Part shown: positions 1-7,706 of the stretch, one piece after another
Position numbering within the stretch: the first letter of the stretch is position 1
Layout of the letters: every line of letters starts with the position of its first letter
Assembly: GCA_052388025.1 (NCBI GenBank)
Contig: JBQTIP010000246.1
Span: 1-8,201, forward strand
Length of the DNA stretch: 8,201 nucleotides
Direction of reading: 5' to 3'
Source of the DNA: JBQTIP01 sp052388025
GTDB lineage: Bacteria > Actinomycetota > UBA4738 > HRBIN12
Translations under genes and position numbers: made by a program
The notes under the pieces: model-generated
Seen by the model: only the letters and a program-made list of their open reading frames with translations
Told to the model about the DNA's origin: nothing
The model's database searches: none

Positions 1-69
1 TCGAACCCCACCAACGCCACGATCGCCGGCTCCGGCTTCGGCCTGGGCACGATCAACAACAACGACTGA
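1..69 (+). CDS. C-terminal end of an unidentified protein (partial)
   Basis: Reading frame 1 is open from the window edge to a TGA at 67-69 and encodes 22 residues ending SGFGLGTINNND. The peptide is rich in Gly, Asn and Thr, with small residues alternating with hydrophobic ones. That pattern is common at the ends of secreted or beta-structured proteins, but it is too short to assign a family. The gene runs toward the minus-strand glutamate dehydrogenase, whose stop codon lies 32 bases further on. I take it as real because the frame uses GC-rich third positions and stops just before the convergent gene's end. It could still be a chance open frame, since most of the gene lies outside the window. 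Confidence 0.45.
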   Translation, partial: SNPTNATIAGSGFGLGTINNND

Positions 70-101
70 GCGCCCGGCGCCGTCGCTCCGAGGACACCGG
101 A

Positions 102-3100
102 CTAGCCGACCAGAGCGCGTATCTGGCGGACCGCGACCGTGAGGGCCGCGAGGTCGTCCAGCCCCGCCACCGCGCGCGCGCGCATGAAGCGAGAGAGCCG
201 CGCGTGCGGCTCGGACCGGGTCTGCAAGAAGGCGTCGACCGCCTCCTGGACCGGACGGCCGTCGGCCTGCGCGAAGACTCGCTGCGTGAGCTGACGCCGG
301 ACCAGATACAGGTCGTCCTCCATCGCCTGGAGGGCCCACCTGTGCCAGCGAGACGCGGAAGGCATCCCGTCCAGCCTCGCCTCCAGCCAATCGATATGCA
401 GGGACTCACCTAGCAGGAAGAACGCGCGGGCCACCTCCTCGACGGAGCGCCCGCTCTCGCGCGCCACCGCGATGATGTCCGGGCCGTGGACCAGCTCGGA
501 CCCGAACGCGTGGCGGCGCGCGATCTCCTCGGCGACGCCGCGCTCCCCCAGTCGCCGCACCGTTCGCTCGCGCTCCGAGCGCCAGTCGTCCGATCCGACC
601 CGGCTGATGACGGACGAGAGCTCCCCGAACGCGTCTTTCGACGCCGCGACCGTCTCCCCGATGTCCGCGCCGGCCGCGTTGGCGAGGTACCAGCGAGAGG
701 TCGTCTCCACCAGCCAGTCGACCCCAGACATCAGCTCGCTTTGGACGAGCGGGTCGATGATGCCGTCGAGCGCCTCGATCGGCGCCCACCGCTCGGCCGC
801 GCCCGTCACGTCGCGTGCGATCCGGAACGTGCGCACGACGTCGGCCTGCTCGGCGCTCGTCTCGCTCACCGTCCGCGACACGAACGTGATCCCCTCCGAG
901 TTCACAACGTCGTTCGCGATGATCGTGGCGATCAGCTCGCGCCGGAGCGGGTGCAGGGGGAGCAGCTCAGCGAAGCGATCGACGACCTTCCGCGGGAAGT
1001 ACTGGCGCAGGTCGTCCTGGAGGTAGGGATCGTCCGGCAAGCCCGACCGGACGAGCGCGCCGACCAGCCGCAACTTCGCGAACGCGAGCAGCACGGCGAG
1101 CTCCGGCCGGGTGAGGCCCTGGCCGGCCCGCCGCCGCTCGGCGATCTCGTCGGTCGACGGCAGCGCCCAGATCCCCCGCTCCAGCGTGCCGCCGCTCTCG
1201 AGGGACTGCATGAGGTCCTCGTAGGCCTCCATGCGCTGCGGGGACGCCGTCACCTCCTGGGAGAGGATCTGCGCCTGTAGGTAGTTGTCGTAGAGCACGT
1301 GCTCGACGATCTCGTCGGCGGCCTCCTGCAGCAGCTCGTCGCGCTGCTTGAGCGTGAGGTCGCCCCGCTGGATCGCGAGGCCGAGCAGGATCTTCAGGTT
1401 CACCTCGTGGTCCGAGCAGTCGACGCCGCCGGAGTTGTCGATGAAATCGGTGTGGATCCGACCGCCCGCCTGCGCGTACTCGATCCGCCCGCGCTGTGTG
1501 AACCCGAGGTTCCCGCCCTCCCCGACCACCTTGCAGCGCAATTCCTTCGCGTCGACCCGCACCGTGTCATTCGTGCGATCCCCGACGTCGGCGTGCGATT
1601 CAGACGACGCCTTCACGTACGTGCCGATCCCGCCGTTCCACAGCAGATCGACCGGCGCGCGAAGGATCGCTTGGATCACCTCGTTCGGGGTGAGCGTGTC
1701 GGCGTCGATCCCAAGCGCCGCCCGTGCTTTGAGCGAGAGCGAGATGCTCTTCGCCTGGCGGGAGTACACGCCTCCGCCGTGCGAGATCTTCGACGGGTCG
1801 AAGTCCTCCCAGCTGGACCCGGGAAGCTCGAACATCCGGCGGCGCTCGGCGATCCCCACCGCCGGGTCCGGGTCCGGGTCGATGAAGACGTGACGGTGAT
1901 CGAAGGCCGCGACCAGCCGGATCTGGTCCGAGAGCAGCATGCCGTTGCCAAACACGTCTCCCGACATGTCCCCGATCCCGACGACGGTGAACGGCTCGCG
2001 CATCACGTCGGTTCCGAGCTCGCGGAAGTGGCGCTTAACGGACTCCCACGCGCCGCGCGCTGTGATCGCGAGCTTCTTGTGGTCGTACCCCGACGAACCG
2101 CCGGAGGCGAACCCGTCGCCGAGCCAGAAGCCGTACTCCTGCGAGACGTCGTTCGCCGTGTCGGAGAACGAGGCGGTGCCCTTGTCGGCCGCGACGACCA
2201 GGTACGCGTCGGGCTCCTCGTCGAGCACACGGACACCGCTGGGGCGAACGACCTCGCCGTCGACCAGATTGTCGGTGAGATCGAGCATCCCGCGCATGAA
2301 AATCACGTACTGGCGCCGGACCTCCTCGCGCAGGGCGTCGAGGTCGGCCGGCGGCCGCCGCAGGACGAACCCGCCCTTCGAGCCGGTCGGCACGATGACG
2401 GCGTTCTTCACCGTCTGCGCCTTCATCAGGTCGAGCACCTCGGTGCGGTAGTCCTCCTTCCGATCCGACCAGCGGATACCCCCCCGCGCCACCTTCCCAC
2501 CGCGCAGGTGGATCGCCTCCACGTCGGGGGAGCACACGAAGATCTCCCAGAGCGGATAGGGCTTCGGCATGTCGGGAACCGCCGCCGAGCGGATCTTGAA
2601 CGCGAGCGATGTCCGGCCCTCCTTGAACGCGTTCGTCCGGAACGTCGCCTCGATCAGCCCCAGATGCCCGCGGAGGATCCGGTCCTGATCGAGCGACTTG
2701 ACGGCGTCGAGGTCCTGAAGGATCTCCGCAGTGAGGGCGTCGCGCTCGTCCTGGTCCTCGGCCGACGCCGGGTCGAAGTGCAGCTCGAACAGCCGGGCCA
2801 GCTTCGCCGCGATGTGCGGGTTCGCGGCGAATGCGTCGTTCTGGTACTCCTCGGTGAAGCCCGAGTACACGCGCTGCCGGTACCGGCGGTAGGCACGGAG
2901 GATGGCAACCTGCCGCCAATCCAGTCCGGCCGTCACCACCAGCCGGTTGAGCGAATCCGACTCGGCCTCGCCGCGCCACACGGCCGAGATGCACTCGGCG
3001 ACTCGATCGGCGCACTCGGCCAGCGCGAGCGGCTTGCCGTCGGGGCCCAGCACCCCGAAGTCGTGCAGGTAGGTCTCGCCGTCGCCCCCGAGGAGCTGCG

Positions 3101-4922
3101 TCGGCACCTCCTCGACGACCCGCAGGCCGAGCGCCTCGAGGATCGGCATGAAGTCCGAGAGCCGCACCTTCCCGCCGGTCCGGTAGAGCCCCACACGCGT
3201 CAGGTTCTCCCCGAGGCCGCGCTCGTTCTCGAGCCCGACGACGAACGGCACGTCGCCCGACTCGAGCTGCTGGAAGCGCAGGATGTCGAGGACCGCGAGA
3301 TACACGTCCGTGGAGGACTTGTAATAGTCGGGGAACCGGTTGCACCAGTCGTCGGCGAGCGCGTTGCCGCGGTCCGCGCCGTGCAGCGCCACCAACCGCT
3401 CGCGCACGCGCTCCTCCCAGGAGCGCGCGAGCGAGACGACCTCCTCCTCCAGCTCCCTGAACGGTACATCGGGGATCGCGCCCGAGGCCACATGGACGAG
3501 GAAGTGGATCTGCGCCGGATCGCTCTCGCCGAGCGAGAGGTGGTAGTCGACGGTCGTGCCGCCGAACCGCTTCACGAACAGGTCCTGAAGCTTGTGGCGG
3601 AGCTCGGCGCTGAACTGGTCCCGGGGTAGCGCGACAATGAGCGAGACGCTCCGCCCGGGTATGTCGCGGCGGACGAACAGCCGGATCTGCCGCTGCTCCT
3701 GGAGCTCCAGGAGGCCGCGAACATTCTCCCTAAGCTCCTCGCTGGACGCGGCGAACAGCTCGTCCTTCGGGAAGCTCTCGAAGATCGCCACGGCTGCCTT
3801 GAAGTCGTGCGAAGCCTCGATCAGGTCCTCGGCTTGAAGGATCTGCTTCAGCTTTCGGACCAGAAGCGGCGTGCGGCTCGCCGGCTCCATGTAGGCCTTC
3901 GAGGTGAACAGGCCGATCATGCGGGCCTCGCCCGTGTTCGTGCCGTCGGGCGCCACGCGACGGACTCCGATGTAGTCCATCCGCGCGCGCCGGTGGACGA
4001 TCGACGTGGCGTTGGTCTTCGAGTAGATCAGCTGGTCGCCGCCCTCGATGCGCGCGCGAAGCTCCGGCTCGATCGTGGACAGCGGCACCGGCTCCGCGTA
4101 ATGAGACTTCGAGACGTCGGAGAGGATGCCGAGCCCGGACCCCTCTACCGTCGAGAGCGCGCGGCCCTCGGGCGTTTCGATCAGCTCGTACTCGCGGTGA
4201 CCCAGGAAGACGAAGTTGTCATCCAGCAGCCACTCGAGGAACGCGACGGTCTCCTCGATCTCGTCGGGCGCGTAGCGCGCGCGGCCCGCGCGAGCCATCT
4301 CGATCATGTGCCCGACGCGCGACTTCATCGCCTCGAAGTCGCGGACCGTGAGGCGGACGTCGGCGAGGACCCTGCGGATCGCCGGCCCGAGCTCCCCGAT
4401 CTCCTCCGGGGTGAGGTGCCGGTCGATCTCGAAGTGCATCACCGACTCGCGTGCCGTGGACTCGCGCGCGTGCAGGACGCGGGCGATGCGCCCGTCCAAG
4501 TCGCGCTCGGTCCCGATGACCGGGTGGACCACCGAGCGGATGCCGAGGTCGCGCGCCTGCATGGTGAGCGAGACCGAGTCGAAGAGGAACGGCATGTCGT
4601 CGGTGTTGGTCTCGATCACCGAGCCGGCGGTCTGGTATCCGTCGCCGGCCAGGGTCGGCGTGAAGACGCGAACCGCCACGGGGGCGGAGCCACGCCCGTC
4701 CGCCAGATCGAAAGCGCCCATGACCCGCCCGAACAGCTCCTCGGCCGAGAGCCTCGACAGCTCATCCTCGGACATCCGGTAGGTGAAGGCCTTCGCGAAC
4801 TCCCCGACCGCGTACGCGCGCTCGGGCGAGACGCGCTCGGTGATCCGCACGAGGAGCTCCGCGAGCACGGGGCTGTGGCCGGGACGCGCCGTCTGGTCGG
4901 TGACGCTCACGCCACTAATCAT
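102..4922 (-). CDS. gdh: NAD-dependent glutamate dehydrogenase, large (about 180 kDa) class
   Basis: Catalyses L-glutamate + NAD+ + H2O to 2-oxoglutarate + NH4+ + NADH in the cytoplasm, mainly in the glutamate-degrading direction. The 1606 residues match the usual length of the 180-kDa class (Bac_GDH family), as in mycobacteria, Streptomyces and Pseudomonas. The N-terminal part to about residue 700 is the regulatory, ACT-like region. The catalytic core spans about 740-1240: VARGGIRWSDR at 811-821, PTGSKGGF at 845-852 with the probable catalytic Lys849, DKGTASFSDTAN at 913-924, a dinucleotide-binding stretch VVGIGDMSGDVFGNG at 980-994, and VVGEGGNLGFTQRGRIEYA at 1132-1150. A helical C-terminal region follows. 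No frameshift or missing motif was seen. The ATG at 4922 has an AAGGTG ribosome-binding-like sequence only one base upstream; a GTG at 4910 is an alternative start with better spacing. In mycobacteria this class is restrained by the FHA protein GarA; whether that holds here cannot be seen. The gene is divergent from the DoxX-like gene. Confidence 0.97.
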   Translation of the reverse strand: MISGVSVTDQTARPGHSPVLAELLVRITERVSPERAYAVGEFAKAFTYRMSEDELSRLSAEELFGRVMGAFDLADGRGSAPVAVRVFTPTLAGDGYQTAGSVIETNTDDMPFLFDSVSLTMQARDLGIRSVVHPVIGTERDLDGRIARVLHARESTARESVMHFEIDRHLTPEEIGELGPAIRRVLADVRLTVRDFEAMKSRVGHMIEMARAGRARYAPDEIEETVAFLEWLLDDNFVFLGHREYELIETPEGRALSTVEGSGLGILSDVSKSHYAEPVPLSTIEPELRARIEGGDQLIYSKTNATSIVHRRARMDYIGVRRVAPDGTNTGEARMIGLFTSKAYMEPASRTPLLVRKLKQILQAEDLIEASHDFKAAVAIFESFPKDELFAASSEELRENVRGLLELQEQRQIRLFVRRDIPGRSVSLIVALPRDQFSAELRHKLQDLFVKRFGGTTVDYHLSLGESDPAQIHFLVHVASGAIPDVPFRELEEEVVSLARSWEERVRERLVALHGADRGNALADDWCNRFPDYYKSSTDVYLAVLDILRFQQLESGDVPFVVGLENERGLGENLTRVGLYRTGGKVRLSDFMPILEALGLRVVEEVPTQLLGGDGETYLHDFGVLGPDGKPLALAECADRVAECISAVWRGEAESDSLNRLVVTAGLDWRQVAILRAYRRYRQRVYSGFTEEYQNDAFAANPHIAAKLARLFELHFDPASAEDQDERDALTAEILQDLDAVKSLDQDRILRGHLGLIEATFRTNAFKEGRTSLAFKIRSAAVPDMPKPYPLWEIFVCSPDVEAIHLRGGKVARGGIRWSDRKEDYRTEVLDLMKAQTVKNAVIVPTGSKGGFVLRRPPADLDALREEVRRQYVIFMRGMLDLTDNLVDGEVVRPSGVRVLDEEPDAYLVVAADKGTASFSDTANDVSQEYGFWLGDGFASGGSSGYDHKKLAITARGAWESVKRHFRELGTDVMREPFTVVGIGDMSGDVFGNGMLLSDQIRLVAAFDHRHVFIDPDPDPAVGIAERRRMFELPGSSWEDFDPSKISHGGGVYSRQAKSISLSLKARAALGIDADTLTPNEVIQAILRAPVDLLWNGGIGTYVKASSESHADVGDRTNDTVRVDAKELRCKVVGEGGNLGFTQRGRIEYAQAGGRIHTDFIDNSGGVDCSDHEVNLKILLGLAIQRGDLTLKQRDELLQEAADEIVEHVLYDNYLQAQILSQEVTASPQRMEAYEDLMQSLESGGTLERGIWALPSTDEIAERRRAGQGLTRPELAVLLAFAKLRLVGALVRSGLPDDPYLQDDLRQYFPRKVVDRFAELLPLHPLRRELIATIIANDVVNSEGITFVSRTVSETSAEQADVVRTFRIARDVTGAAERWAPIEALDGIIDPLVQSELMSGVDWLVETTSRWYLANAAGADIGETVAASKDAFGELSSVISRVGSDDWRSERERTVRRLGERGVAEEIARRHAFGSELVHGPDIIAVARESGRSVEEVARAFFLLGESLHIDWLEARLDGMPSASRWHRWALQAMEDDLYLVRRQLTQRVFAQADGRPVQEAVDAFLQTRSEPHARLSRFMRARAVAGLDDLAALTVAVRQIRALVG

Positions 4923-4936
4923 GCACCTTCATCGCC

Positions 4937-4966
4937 ACTGTAGACATCGGCACTGGCGTCGGCGAA
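4937..4966 (-). promoter_or_regulatory. Weak candidate promoter for the glutamate dehydrogenase gene
   Basis: Read on the minus strand, TTCGCC (4966-4961) and TACAGT (4942-4937) are separated by 18 bases, resembling sigma-70-type -35 and -10 boxes. The -10 fits the TAnnnT pattern usual in actinobacteria; the -35 is poor. Transcription would begin near 4930, giving a leader of about 8 bases to the ATG at 4922 or about 20 to the GTG at 4910. The divergent intergenic region is under 80 bases, so some promoter must lie here, but this assignment is only by motif. Confidence 0.3.
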
Positions 4967-4999
4967 ACCGAAGCGCCTGGGACAATGGGGGTTGGACCG

Positions 5000-5968
5000 A
5001 TGCTCGCGCACGAGACCTGGTTCACGAACTCACGGCCCGGCTACGACTGGTCCTTCGCCCTCCAGCCGGTGACGCTCGCGATGATCGCCGCGGCCGTCGT
5101 CGTGGCCGTTGCGTGGCGGCTGGCCGCCCGCCGGCTCCCCTCCCCCGAGTTGCCGTTCCTCGGACCGCTCGGCCGCCTCGCGCCCTGGGTCCCGCGGCTG
5201 CTCGCGATCCACGCCGGCGTGTCGCTGCTTGCCCAGGCCCCGCTGGGTACCTACCTCGCGCCGTCTCTCGCCCTCCCCGAGGGCGCGTTCGGCTCGGCGG
5301 TCGCCATAGCGGAGGGACTGATCGGCGTCTGGCTCATCGCCGGCTACCGGATCCGGCCCGCCGCATGGCTGCTGGTCGCGGCCGGCCCCCTAGGGATGCC
5401 GGGCTACGGCGTAGTGGCGATCCTGGAGCGGGTCGACCTCCTCGGGATCGCCCTGTTCCTCGCGATACTCTCGCCCGGGGATACGCCCGGCGGGGCGGTC
5501 GACGCGGGCCGGGAACGCGTCGCCCGAGCGCTCTTCACGCTCCGGATCATGGTCGGCGGAAGCCTCGTCGTCCTGGCGTTCACCGAGAAGCTCGCCCGCC
5601 CGGACCTCGCGCTCGCCTTCCTCGACAGGTTCCCGGCCTTCAACGTCATTCAGGCGCTCGGGCTGGAGGTGACCGACGCGACCTTCGTCCGCGTGGCGGG
5701 CGCCGTAGAGCTGCTCTTCGGGCTGCTCATCCTCTCGGGGGCGCTGCCGCAGCTCACCGTGATCCTGGCGGGGATCCCGTTCAACGCGACGCTGTTCTTC
5801 TTGGGCTCGGAGGAGCTAATCGGCCATCTGCCCGTGTACGGCGCCATGCTGGCGATACTCGTGTACGGCTCGAACCGGTCGCTCGCCCGAGTCACGTCCT
5901 GGCGCCCGCGCCTGCGGCGCTCGCCTCAGATCGATGCGATTGATCGGAGCGGCGTGCGCGGGCCGTAG
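5000..5968 (+). CDS. DoxX-like multi-pass integral membrane protein
   Basis: A 322-residue hydrophobic protein with about eight likely membrane segments (roughly residues 21-41, 66-81, 98-116, 120-133, 141-158, 178-196, 231-247, 250-267 and possibly 279-292). The Gly/Leu-rich helices, a charged residue within a hydrophobic helix (Glu237 in RVAGAVELLFGLL) and the overall pattern resemble the DoxX/MauE-like superfamily, small membrane proteins linked in some bacteria to quinone or sulfur redox chemistry. No precise substrate can be given. The N-terminus reads MLAHETWFT with no cleavable signal peptide, and a basic tail (SWRPRLRRS) ends the protein, probably in the cytoplasm. The ATG at 5000 is chosen because a GGGGG tract lies 8 bases upstream; an in-frame ATG at 4985 lacks a usable ribosome-binding site. 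The last 43 bases overlap the convergent glycosylase gene. Confidence 0.8.
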   Translation: MLAHETWFTNSRPGYDWSFALQPVTLAMIAAAVVVAVAWRLAARRLPSPELPFLGPLGRLAPWVPRLLAIHAGVSLLAQAPLGTYLAPSLALPEGAFGSAVAIAEGLIGVWLIAGYRIRPAAWLLVAAGPLGMPGYGVVAILERVDLLGIALFLAILSPGDTPGGAVDAGRERVARALFTLRIMVGGSLVVLAFTEKLARPDLALAFLDRFPAFNVIQALGLEVTDATFVRVAGAVELLFGLLILSGALPQLTVILAGIPFNATLFFLGSEELIGHLPVYGAMLAILVYGSNRSLARVTSWRPRLRRSPQIDAIDRSGVRGP

Positions 5969-6810
5969 CGGGGCGCGCGCATGCCGGAGAGCTCGAGCAG
6001 TCGCTGAACCCTTCCCCGCTGCCCCCGGTAGGGCTCCAGGAGCTCGAGCATCCGCTCGTCGTCGCCGCGCGGCTCGCCGGCGAGAGCCCACGAGACGAGG
6101 TTGGGCAAGTGATAGTCGCCGACCGAGACGGCGTCGGGATCGCCGAGCGCGACCCGCCTGACCTCCGCCGCGGTCCACGCACCAATGCCGGGCATGGCCC
6201 GGAGCCGCCGCTCCGCGTCGGCCGGCGACATCGTCAGGGCCTCCTCCATGCGAGTCGCGCGGGAGCAAGCCGCTCGGATCGTCTCCGCCCGTCTTCGCTC
6301 GACGTCGAACGGGTGATACGCGTGGTACGGGAGTGCAGCGAGCGCCTCGGGCCGGGGCGGAAGGAGCAGCCCGGCCGGTCCCGGCGCCGGCTCGCCGAGG
6401 GCGCGAACCAGCCGGACGTAGGACCGGTGGGCTTCCGCGTCCGGGACCTTCTGCCCGAGGATCGAGGGAACGAGCGCCTCGACCACGGCGTTCGAGCGAC
6501 CGAGCCGTAGACCGGGGAACCTCCCATGCAGCTCTCGGAGCAGCGGATGGTGCGGCTCGAACGCGTCCGGATCGTCGAGGCGGCCGATGAGGGCCGGCGC
6601 ATGCTCGAGCGCCCATGCGGCTCCGGGGCCCCAGGCCTCCGCGCGGATCCTGCCGGCGCCGGGAGTGAGGTGGAGAGTCGCCGGGCCGTCGGGAGTGCGG
6701 GTGGCCCGCCAAACTCCGTCCGGCTCGAAGCGGATCGTCGGGTCGGCGCCGCCTCGCCGCAGCGGCCCCAGCGTCGCGTGCAGGTCGATCGGGCGCTCAA
6801 GTCCGATCAT
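5926..6810 (-). CDS. AlkA-type DNA-3-methyladenine glycosylase (HhH-GPD superfamily)
   Basis: A 294-residue base-excision repair enzyme that would cut the N-glycosidic bond of alkylated purines such as 3-methyladenine, leaving an abasic site. The N-terminal ~95 residues look like the AlkA-type beta domain. The helical HhH-GPD core follows: NAVVEALVPSILGQKV at 107-122 matches the family's ILGQQ-type helix, and the helix-hairpin-helix is LRAMPGIGAWTAAEV at 203-217. Asp232 in SVGDYHLPN is the expected catalytic aspartate. No four-cysteine iron-sulfur motif is present, as in AlkA and unlike EndoIII/MutY. The same frame stays open upstream to 7041, but that part (SSSSSGRSS and similar) is low-complexity antisense of the HEPN gene. 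I therefore place the start at the ATG at 6810, preceded by GGTGGAG. GTG codons at 6819 and 6825 are alternatives. The substrate range is inferred from family only. The 3' end overlaps the DoxX-like gene by 43 bases. Confidence 0.9.
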   Translation of the reverse strand: MIGLERPIDLHATLGPLRRGGADPTIRFEPDGVWRATRTPDGPATLHLTPGAGRIRAEAWGPGAAWALEHAPALIGRLDDPDAFEPHHPLLRELHGRFPGLRLGRSNAVVEALVPSILGQKVPDAEAHRSYVRLVRALGEPAPGPAGLLLPPRPEALAALPYHAYHPFDVERRRAETIRAACSRATRMEEALTMSPADAERRLRAMPGIGAWTAAEVRRVALGDPDAVSVGDYHLPNLVSWALAGEPRGDDERMLELLEPYRGQRGRVQRLLELSGMRAPRYGPRTPLRSIASI

Positions 6811-6826
6811 GAGCTCCACCGACACA

Positions 6827-6835
6827 GTGGACCAC
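6827..6835. repeat. Short inverted repeat in a divergent intergenic region (possible operator)
   Basis: GTGGACCAC is a perfect 4+1+4 palindrome, and AGTG/CACT half-sites overlap it at 6826-6829 and 6835-6838. It sits 17 bases upstream of the glycosylase start and upstream of the HEPN gene, so a regulator bound here could affect either gene. Palindromes this short arise often by chance in GC-rich DNA, and no known operator is recognised. Confidence 0.2.
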
Positions 6836-6864
6836 ACTTGCGCGAGAGTGGGACGGGACGCGGG

Positions 6865-6870
6865 CATAAT
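6865..6870 (+). promoter_or_regulatory. Candidate -10 box of the HEPN/MNT operon
   Basis: CATAAT matches the TATAAT consensus at five of six positions and stands out in a very GC-rich context. No good -35 box is present at the right distance: TTGCGC at 6838-6843 leaves a 21-base spacer, which is too long. Initiation about seven bases downstream, near 6877, would place the GAGG at 6878-6881 and the ATG at 6890 inside the message. The ATG at 6869 would be excluded, which helps choose the HEPN start. Confidence 0.4.
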
Positions 6871-6889
6871 GCTCGGCGAGGACGAGGAC

Positions 6890-7315
6890 ATGGCCGACGA
6901 CCTGCCGCTCGACGAGGAGGAGTACCGGCGATGGCGCGACGAGGCCGATCGCGCCCTCACCGGCGCGCGGATCCAGGCGGATGCCGGGCTCCACAATTGG
7001 GCCTGCTTCGCCGCCGAACAGGCCACGCAGCTCGCCGTCAAGGCGCTCCTCCACGGGCTCGGCCGCGGGCCCTGGGGCCACGATCTCGTCCGGCTCCAGG
7101 CGCTCGTGGAGCAAACGAGGATCGAGGTCCCGCCGGAGACCGCCGATGCGACCCGCCGGCTGGGCCGGCACTACATCCCGGCCCGGTACCCAGACGCCCA
7201 CGCGGCGGGAGCACCGGGTGCCCATTACGGCGCGGCCGACTCCGCCGAGGCGCTTCGGGATGCGGAGCAGGTCCTCGGCTTCGTCGACGGCACCTGGCAG
7301 TCGCTGCATGGCTGA
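6890..7315 (+). CDS. HEPN-domain protein, probable toxin/RNase partner of an MNT pair
   Basis: A 141-residue all-helical protein of the HEPN family (PF05168-like). Recognisable features are an acidic start, the helix WACFAAEQATQLAVKALL at 37-54, GHDLVRL at 63-69 and the signature RHYIPARYPDAH at 93-104. HEPN proteins paired with minimal nucleotidyltransferases often act as RNase toxins through an R-x4-6-H motif. Two such spacings occur here, Arg89...His94 and Arg99...His104; which, if either, is catalytic cannot be told. His94 is followed directly by Tyr95, unlike the R-x4-H-x-Y of HepT. The ATG at 6890 is preferred because GAGG lies 8 bases upstream; an in-frame ATG at 6869 is overlapped by a CATAAT -10-like box. 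The stop overlaps the next gene's start by 8 bases (ATGGCTGA), implying co-translation. A role other than toxin, such as nucleotide or substrate binding, is possible. Confidence 0.85.
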   Translation: MADDLPLDEEEYRRWRDEADRALTGARIQADAGLHNWACFAAEQATQLAVKALLHGLGRGPWGHDLVRLQALVEQTRIEVPPETADATRRLGRHYIPARYPDAHAAGAPGAHYGAADSAEALRDAEQVLGFVDGTWQSLHG

Positions 7316-7679
7316 GGTGCTGGCTGAACGGCGGCGCGAACAAGAGCGCCTCGTCGGCCTGGCCCGGGAGTACGTTGAGCGACTGTCCCGCCGATTCCCG
7401 ATCGTCGGGGCGGCCGTCGTCGGCTCGGTGGCGAGGGGGGACTTCAACCTCTGGAGCGACGTGGACGTGGTGGTTGTGACGGAGGGCCTTCCCGACCGAA
7501 CGCCCGAGCGAGGGGCCGCGCTCGGGCTGGACGCTCCCCCCGGGGTCCAGGCCGTGGGCTTTTCCCCCGAGGAGTTCGAGGCCGCCTGGCTCCGGCGAAA
7601 CCCACTCGCACGAGAGGCATCAGAGATCGGCGTCGCCCTTGTCGGGCAAGATTTCTTCCGCCGCCGTCGCGAACCCTGA
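7308..7679 (+). CDS. MNT-type minimal nucleotidyltransferase, probable antitoxin partner of HEPN protein
   Basis: A 123-residue protein of the polymerase-beta-like nucleotidyltransferase superfamily. The diagnostic G-S-x10-D-x-D motif is present as GSVARGDFNLWSDVD at 39-53, with Asp51 and Asp53 as likely metal ligands. In characterised HEPN/MNT pairs (HepT-MntA), the nucleotidyltransferase neutralises the HEPN toxin by adding AMP to a tyrosine near its active site. By analogy the target here could be a tyrosine in the HYIPARY segment of the upstream protein; this is inference. The third acidic residue usual on a later strand is not obvious: the expected stretch reads GVQAVGF at 79-85. The start ATG lies within the last codons of the HEPN gene and has no good ribosome-binding site, so translation probably depends on coupling. 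The C-terminus is basic (FFRRRREP). Confidence 0.88.
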   Translation: MAEVLAERRREQERLVGLAREYVERLSRRFPIVGAAVVGSVARGDFNLWSDVDVVVVTEGLPDRTPERGAALGLDAPPGVQAVGFSPEEFEAAWLRRNPLAREASEIGVALVGQDFFRRRREP

Positions 7680-7706
7680 CGACGACCGAGCGGCCGCCCT
7701 TCCTCC

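Noticed and set aside
70..101. Possible terminator between the partial first gene and glutamate dehydrogenase
   Set aside because: Only short CCGG and GGCGCC self-complementary tracts are present; no convincing stem-loop or T-run.
53..409. Minus-strand open frame of 118 codons at the dehydrogenase 3' end
   Set aside because: Arg/Ser-rich shadow in another frame of the dehydrogenase gene, with no motif.
1299..3629. Plus-strand open frame of 776 codons antisense to glutamate dehydrogenase
   Set aside because: Its translation is an Arg/Leu/Val/Asp-rich repetitive product with no domain, as expected for an antisense frame of a GC-rich gene. The minus-strand protein matches a full conserved family across the same region.
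3807..4943. Plus-strand open frame of 378 codons antisense to the dehydrogenase N-terminal region
   Set aside because: Same shadow composition, no recognisable motif, and fully covered by the conserved minus-strand gene.
4783..5943. Plus-strand open frame of 386 codons overlapping the DoxX-like gene in another frame
   Set aside because: Extremely Arg/Pro/Gly-rich and without domains, whereas the frame from 5000 gives a coherent membrane protein.
6811..7041. N-terminal extension of the DNA glycosylase to an upstream ATG
   Set aside because: The added 77 residues are low-complexity Ser/Arg sequence and overlap the HEPN coding region. The AlkA-like sequence begins at the ATG at 6810.
7680..7706. 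Possible terminator between the convergent MNT and OsmC genes
   Set aside because: The 27 bases contain the palindrome GCGGCCGC but no hairpin with a loop and no T-run on either strand.
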